Assembly: GCA_964459845.1 (NCBI GenBank)
Contig: CAYWOC010000052.1
Span: forward strand, 1 to 7,663
DNA from: CALZFJ01 sp964459845
GTDB lineage: Bacteria > Bacteroidota > Bacteroidia > Bacteroidales > Muribaculaceae
Direction of reading: 5' to 3'
DNA length: 7,663 nucleotides
Below are positions 4,990-7,663 of this stretch, in pieces. The notes beneath the pieces are model-generated. The model did no database searches and was not told the origin of the DNA. It was given only the letters and a program-made list of their open reading frames with translations. Positions within the stretch are counted from its first letter, which is position 1. Each line of letters starts with the position of its first letter. Made by a program: the position numbers and the translations under genes.

Positions 4990-6513
4990 ATGCAAGAGAA
5001 GATTATCATCTTAGATTTTGGTTCTCAAACCACTCAGCTAATAGGCCGACGTGTGCGTGAGATGAACATGTATTGCGAGATATTGCCTTACAACAAGTTC
5101 CCACACGACGACCCCTCGGTGATTGGCGTTATCCTTTCGGGTAGCCCATTCTCGGTTTACGACGAGAAGGCATTCAAGGTGGATTTGAGCAATATCCGCG
5201 GCAAGTATCCCATTTTGGGCATCTGCTATGGCGCGCAGTTCATGGCATACACCAACGGAGGAAAAGTGGAGCCGGCTGGAACTCGCGAGTACGGCCGTGC
5301 CAACCTGTCGAAAATCGACACCTCAAACGCCCTTTTCAAAGGCATCGAGGCAGGCTCGCAAGTGTGGATGAGCCACGGCGACACCATCACTGCCATCCCC
5401 GACAACTTCAAGATTATCGCATCCACCGACAAGGTGGCAATAGCAGCCTATCAGGCTGAAGGCGAAAAGCTGTGGGGCGTGCAGTTCCATCCCGAGGTGT
5501 TCCACTCGACCGACGGTGCAAAGCTGCTCAAGAACTTTGTGGTAGATATTTGCGGAGGCAAGCAGGACTGGAGCGCAGCCTCGTTCATCGAGACCACAGT
5601 GGCTCAGCTCAAAGAGCAGCTCGGCAATGACAAAGTGGTCCTCGGACTTAGCGGCGGTGTGGACTCTTCAGTAGCCGCTGTGCTTCTCAACCGCGCTATC
5701 GGCAAAAATCTCACATGTATTTTTGTGGATCATGGAATGCTTCGCAAAAACGAGTTCAAGAACGTGCTTCACGATTACGAATGCCTCGGGCTTAACGTGG
5801 TGGGCGTGGATGCAAGTGCCAAGTTCTTCAGCGAGCTGGCTGGTGTCACCGAACCTGAGCGCAAGCGTAAAATCATAGGCAAGGGCTTCATCGACGTGTT
5901 TGATGAAGAGGCACATAAAATCAAGGATGTGAAATGGCTTGCACAAGGCACCATATATCCCGACTGCATCGAGTCGCTCTCCATCACAGGAACGACAATC
6001 AAAAGCCACCACAATGTGGGCGGACTTCCTGAGAAGATGAACCTCAAGCTCTGTGAGCCTCTGCGTCTGCTCTTCAAGGACGAAGTGCGCAACGTAGGTC
6101 GCGAGCTGGGTATGCCCGAGCATCTCATCAAGCGTCACCCATTCCCGGGTCCCGGATTGGCTGTGCGCATCCTCGGCGACATTACCCCCGAGAAAGTGCG
6201 CATTCTTCAAGATGCCGACGACATATTCATCCAAGGGCTTTGCGAATGGGGGCTATATGATGAAGTATGGCAAGCCGGCGTTGTGCTTCTGCCTGTGCAG
6301 AGCGTAGGCGTTATGGGCGATGAGCGCACCTACGAGCGCGCCGTGGCTCTACGTGCCGTGACAAGCACCGATGCGATGACTGCCGACTGGGCTCGTCTGC
6401 CATACGACTTCATGGCAAAAGTGAGCAACGACATCATCAACAAGGTGAAAGGAGTGAACCGCGTATGCTACGACATCAGCTCCAAGCCACCAGCAACCAT
6501 CGAGTGGGAATAG
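4990..6513 (+). CDS. guaA: GMP synthase (glutamine-hydrolysing)
   Basis: This cytoplasmic enzyme converts XMP to GMP using ATP and glutamine, the last step of de novo GMP synthesis. The 507 residues carry all three parts. The class I glutamine amidotransferase domain (about 1-190) has IILDFGSQ, the nucleophile Cys79 in GICYGAQ, and His167 and Glu169 in QFHPEV. The ATP-pyrophosphatase domain has the PP-loop SGGVDSS at 221-227. The C-terminal dimerisation domain contains PGPGLAVRILGD and ends KPPATIEWE. Length is near the usual 510-525, and no key residue is missing. The ATG at 4990 fits the promoter spacing and begins the first domain directly. It is a single-gene transcript ending at the hairpin at 6539-6576. 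Confidence 0.98.
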   Translation: MQEKIIILDFGSQTTQLIGRRVREMNMYCEILPYNKFPHDDPSVIGVILSGSPFSVYDEKAFKVDLSNIRGKYPILGICYGAQFMAYTNGGKVEPAGTREYGRANLSKIDTSNALFKGIEAGSQVWMSHGDTITAIPDNFKIIASTDKVAIAAYQAEGEKLWGVQFHPEVFHSTDGAKLLKNFVVDICGGKQDWSAASFIETTVAQLKEQLGNDKVVLGLSGGVDSSVAAVLLNRAIGKNLTCIFVDHGMLRKNEFKNVLHDYECLGLNVVGVDASAKFFSELAGVTEPERKRKIIGKGFIDVFDEEAHKIKDVKWLAQGTIYPDCIESLSITGTTIKSHHNVGGLPEKMNLKLCEPLRLLFKDEVRNVGRELGMPEHLIKRHPFPGPGLAVRILGDITPEKVRILQDADDIFIQGLCEWGLYDEVWQAGVVLLPVQSVGVMGDERTYERAVALRAVTSTDAMTADWARLPYDFMAKVSNDIINKVKGVNRVCYDISSKPPATIEWE

Positions 6514-6538
6514 TCGGTTCACTATTATTGACAACAAC

Positions 6539-6576
6539 AAAAAGAGGCTATGCCAAATTTGGCACAGCCTCTTTTT
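6539..6576. terminator. Bidirectional intrinsic terminator between guaA and the Fur-family gene
   Basis: AGAGGCT (6543-6549) pairs with AGCCTCT (6566-6572), and inside it TGCCAA pairs with TTGGCA. The hairpin is flanked by an A run on the left and a T run on the right. It therefore ends guaA on the plus strand and the convergent repressor gene on the minus strand. Confidence 0.92.
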
Positions 6577-6607
6577 GTATATATGCGGTGGCTGCTCTGA
6601 CTTGCGC

Positions 6608-7030
6608 TTAGTGGCGGGACTTGCATTTCGGGCATTCGCCTTTTATGAGATAATTCACAAAATGTGGAGTGAAGCCTTCGGGAAGCTCCATATCAGGAAT
6701 CTTCATCGCACGGAAGCAGAAAGTCTGCCGGCACGACTCGCAATAGAAATGTATGTGGGCATCGCCATGGTCGCAATGCCCTTTGCGCGAGCAAAGTTCA
6801 TATTTCAGCACTCCCCTTCCGTCCTCAAAGGCATGAACGATGTCATGCTCAAGGAAAAGTGTCAGCGTGCGGAATATGCTCGACTTATCCATAGTTTCAA
6901 GCACTGCATCAAGCTCCGACAGGCTCACCGCCCCGTCAGTGGCAAGCAATGATTTCAGCACAAGCACCCTATTTGCCGTAGGCTTCACACCCTTGTCGGC
7001 AAGTTGCTCTATGAGAACATCAGTTGGCAT
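6608..7030 (-). CDS. Fur-family metal-dependent transcriptional repressor
   Basis: The 140-residue protein has a winged-helix domain (about 1-70) with GVKPTANRVLVLKSLL and the recognition-helix region DKSSIFRTLTLF. A C-terminal metal-binding and dimerisation domain follows. His92 and His94 in HIHFYCESC are typical Fur ligands. Two CxxC pairs, Cys97/Cys100 and Cys133/Cys136 (GECPKCKSRH), form the structural zinc site. An extra Cys86/His88 lies just before. Members bind DNA with Fe, Zn or Mn, or sense peroxide; the sequence does not let me choose between Fur, Zur and PerR. The start at 7030 is chosen because the upstream extension to 7090 is unlike the family and would absorb the regulatory region. 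The gene lies between rpsO and guaA and is convergent with guaA. Confidence 0.93.
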   Translation of the reverse strand: MPTDVLIEQLADKGVKPTANRVLVLKSLLATDGAVSLSELDAVLETMDKSSIFRTLTLFLEHDIVHAFEDGRGVLKYELCSRKGHCDHGDAHIHFYCESCRQTFCFRAMKIPDMELPEGFTPHFVNYLIKGECPKCKSRH

Positions 7031-7058
7031 TGCATAAAAATTTTGTCTTAAATAAAAT

Positions 7059-7082
7059 CCTAATGACCATCTTATGATTAGG
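7059..7082 (-). promoter_or_regulatory. Inverted repeat upstream of the Fur-family gene
   Basis: CCTAAT (7059-7064) and ATTAGG (7077-7082) are perfect inverted arms with a 12-bp spacer, centred about 40 bp before the start codon. The position suits an operator, possibly for autoregulation. No perfect TAnnTTTG was found for this gene; the nearest match upstream is GAGGTTTG (7104-7097). Confidence 0.35.
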
Positions 7083-7149
7083 CACACCAATTATCTCAAA
7101 CCTCGCCATAATCACATATAAAAAAACTCTCCACAGCTACAGAAGATAA

Positions 7150-7195
7150 AAAAAGGAGACATCGGCTCGGGCATTCCGTGCGATGTCTCCTTTTT
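7150..7195 (-). terminator. Intrinsic terminator of rpsO
   Basis: GGAGACATCG (7155-7164) pairs perfectly with CGATGTCTCC (7181-7190), extended by A5 and T5 flanks. An inner CGG/CCG (7168-7170, 7176-7178) tightens the loop. On the minus strand it lies just after the rpsO stop and is followed by a T run. By symmetry it can also stop plus-strand transcription. Confidence 0.92.
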
Positions 7196-7215
7196 GTAGT
7201 CTTTTTCTGAAAGAG

Positions 7216-7491
7216 TTACTTTCTGATACCAAGCTCCTTCTTTGCGATGATAGCACGGTAACGGTTGATGTCTTTTCTTACAAGATAATCAAGAAGCTGA
7301 CGACGCTTACCTACAAGCATTTTCAAAGCACGAGCTGTTCTATAATCTTTGTGATTTGACTTCAAGTGTTCAGTCAAATGGGAAATACGGACTGAGAATA
7401 ATGCAATCTGAGCCTCTGCTGACCCAGTATCAGTATTGCTGGCGCCGTAAGTTCCGAAGATTTCTTTCTTTTTTTCAGAATCTAAATACAT
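7216..7491 (-). CDS. rpsO: 30S ribosomal protein uS15
   Basis: The 91-residue protein begins MYLDSEKKKEIFGTYG and carries the S15 signature in order: NTDTGSAEAQIALFSVRISHLTEHL, then HKDYRTARALKMLVGKRRQLLDYL, and a final RYRAIIAKKELGIRK. S15 binds the 16S central domain early in 30S assembly. Length is close to the usual 89. The ATG at 7491 has no SD, and the upstream sequence is A/T-rich. A -7 box at 7542-7535 gives a leader of roughly 35-40 nt. A strong terminator follows, so it is probably transcribed alone. Confidence 0.97.
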   Translation of the reverse strand: MYLDSEKKKEIFGTYGASNTDTGSAEAQIALFSVRISHLTEHLKSNHKDYRTARALKMLVGKRRQLLDYLVRKDINRYRAIIAKKELGIRK

Positions 7492-7534
7492 TCTTAGTAA
7501 AAAATTAAATATGTGTTATTAATAAAATTGCGTG

Positions 7535-7542
7535 CAAAGATA
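7535..7542 (-). promoter_or_regulatory. -7 box of rpsO
   Basis: TATCTTTG on the minus strand is an exact TAnnTTTG at suitable distance from the rpsO start. No clear TTG is found 19-21 bp upstream, so the -33 element is weak. Confidence 0.6.
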
Positions 7543-7585
7543 GACATTTTTTTCGACATAAGCACCATTCACACAAGTTTTTTTG

Positions 7586-7593
7586 TAGCTTTG
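7586..7593 (+). promoter_or_regulatory. -7 box facing right, for a gene beyond the window
   Basis: TAGCTTTG on the plus strand matches TAnnTTTG. It is followed by at least 70 bp of leader without a start in the window. In Bacteroides, rpsO is divergent from typA (bipA), so typA is a reasonable guess for the next gene, but no coding sequence is visible here. Confidence 0.45.
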
Positions 7594-7663
7594 CAATATA
7601 AATTCAGATAAGGTAGGTTCAATTGGCAAGTGCAAATTTAGCAATTTGTTTGAAGAACTCACA

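Noticed and set aside
5668..6234. Long minus-strand open frame opposite guaA (188 codons).
   Set aside because: It mirrors conserved guaA codons and has no promoter or recognisable domain.
7031..7090. Extended start of the Fur-family repressor adding 20 residues.
   Set aside because: The added residues are not family-like and would cover the inverted repeat and leader; ATG 7030 matches usual Fur length.
1..7663. CRISPR array, insertion sequence, prophage or defence system.
   Set aside because: No regularly spaced repeats, transposase motifs, terminal inverted repeats or phage genes were seen; the only recombinase is the core XerC type.

Overview
The window looks like chromosomal DNA from a Bacteroidales bacterium, possibly Muribaculaceae. 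The evidence is the Bacteroidetes promoter -7 element TAnnTTTG in front of most genes, the near absence of Shine-Dalgarno (SD) sequences, tRNA genes without an encoded CCA, and the order rpsU - xerC - hpf - tRNA-Thr - tRNA-Tyr. That order, as known from Bacteroides, runs towards tuf and the rpoBC ribosomal cluster. The family assignment is inference; the class-level signals are seen directly.

Positions 1-2150 are a minus-strand translation block. A promoter at 2116-2146 drives a long structured leader, then rpsU (bS21), a XerC-type tyrosine recombinase and a short hibernation factor (hpf). A separate promoter at 212-240 serves tRNA-Thr(TGT) and tRNA-Tyr(GTA); the tRNA-Tyr runs off the left edge. 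hpf has the only strong SD placed correctly before a start codon, and that SD is written in the last codons of xerC.

Positions 2150-3394 are AT-rich and accessory in character. They hold a frame-disrupted gene for an unrecognised secreted or membrane-anchored protein (2358-3091) and about 300 bp without a convincing gene. Positions 3395-4855 hold a divergent pair: an iron-sulfur-flavoprotein-like flavodoxin (minus) and an exported, beta-rich, probably outer-membrane protein (plus). Their two -7 boxes face away from each other in a 111 bp gap.

Positions 4990-6513 are guaA (GMP synthase) with its own promoter. It converges on a Fur-family repressor (6608-7030, minus), and a bidirectional terminator lies between them. 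At the right end rpsO (uS15, minus) has a strong terminator and a -7 box. A second, plus-facing -7 box at 7586-7593 probably serves a gene beyond the window.

The most interesting signal is the rpsU leader of about 240 nt. It has mutually exclusive GC-rich hairpins, a small upstream ORF that stops just before them, and an orphan AGGAGGT. In Bacteroidota, bS21 helps hide the 16S anti-SD, so an SD in the bS21 leader and a strong SD on the co-oriented hpf suggest bS21-responsive control. That regulatory reading is a hypothesis.
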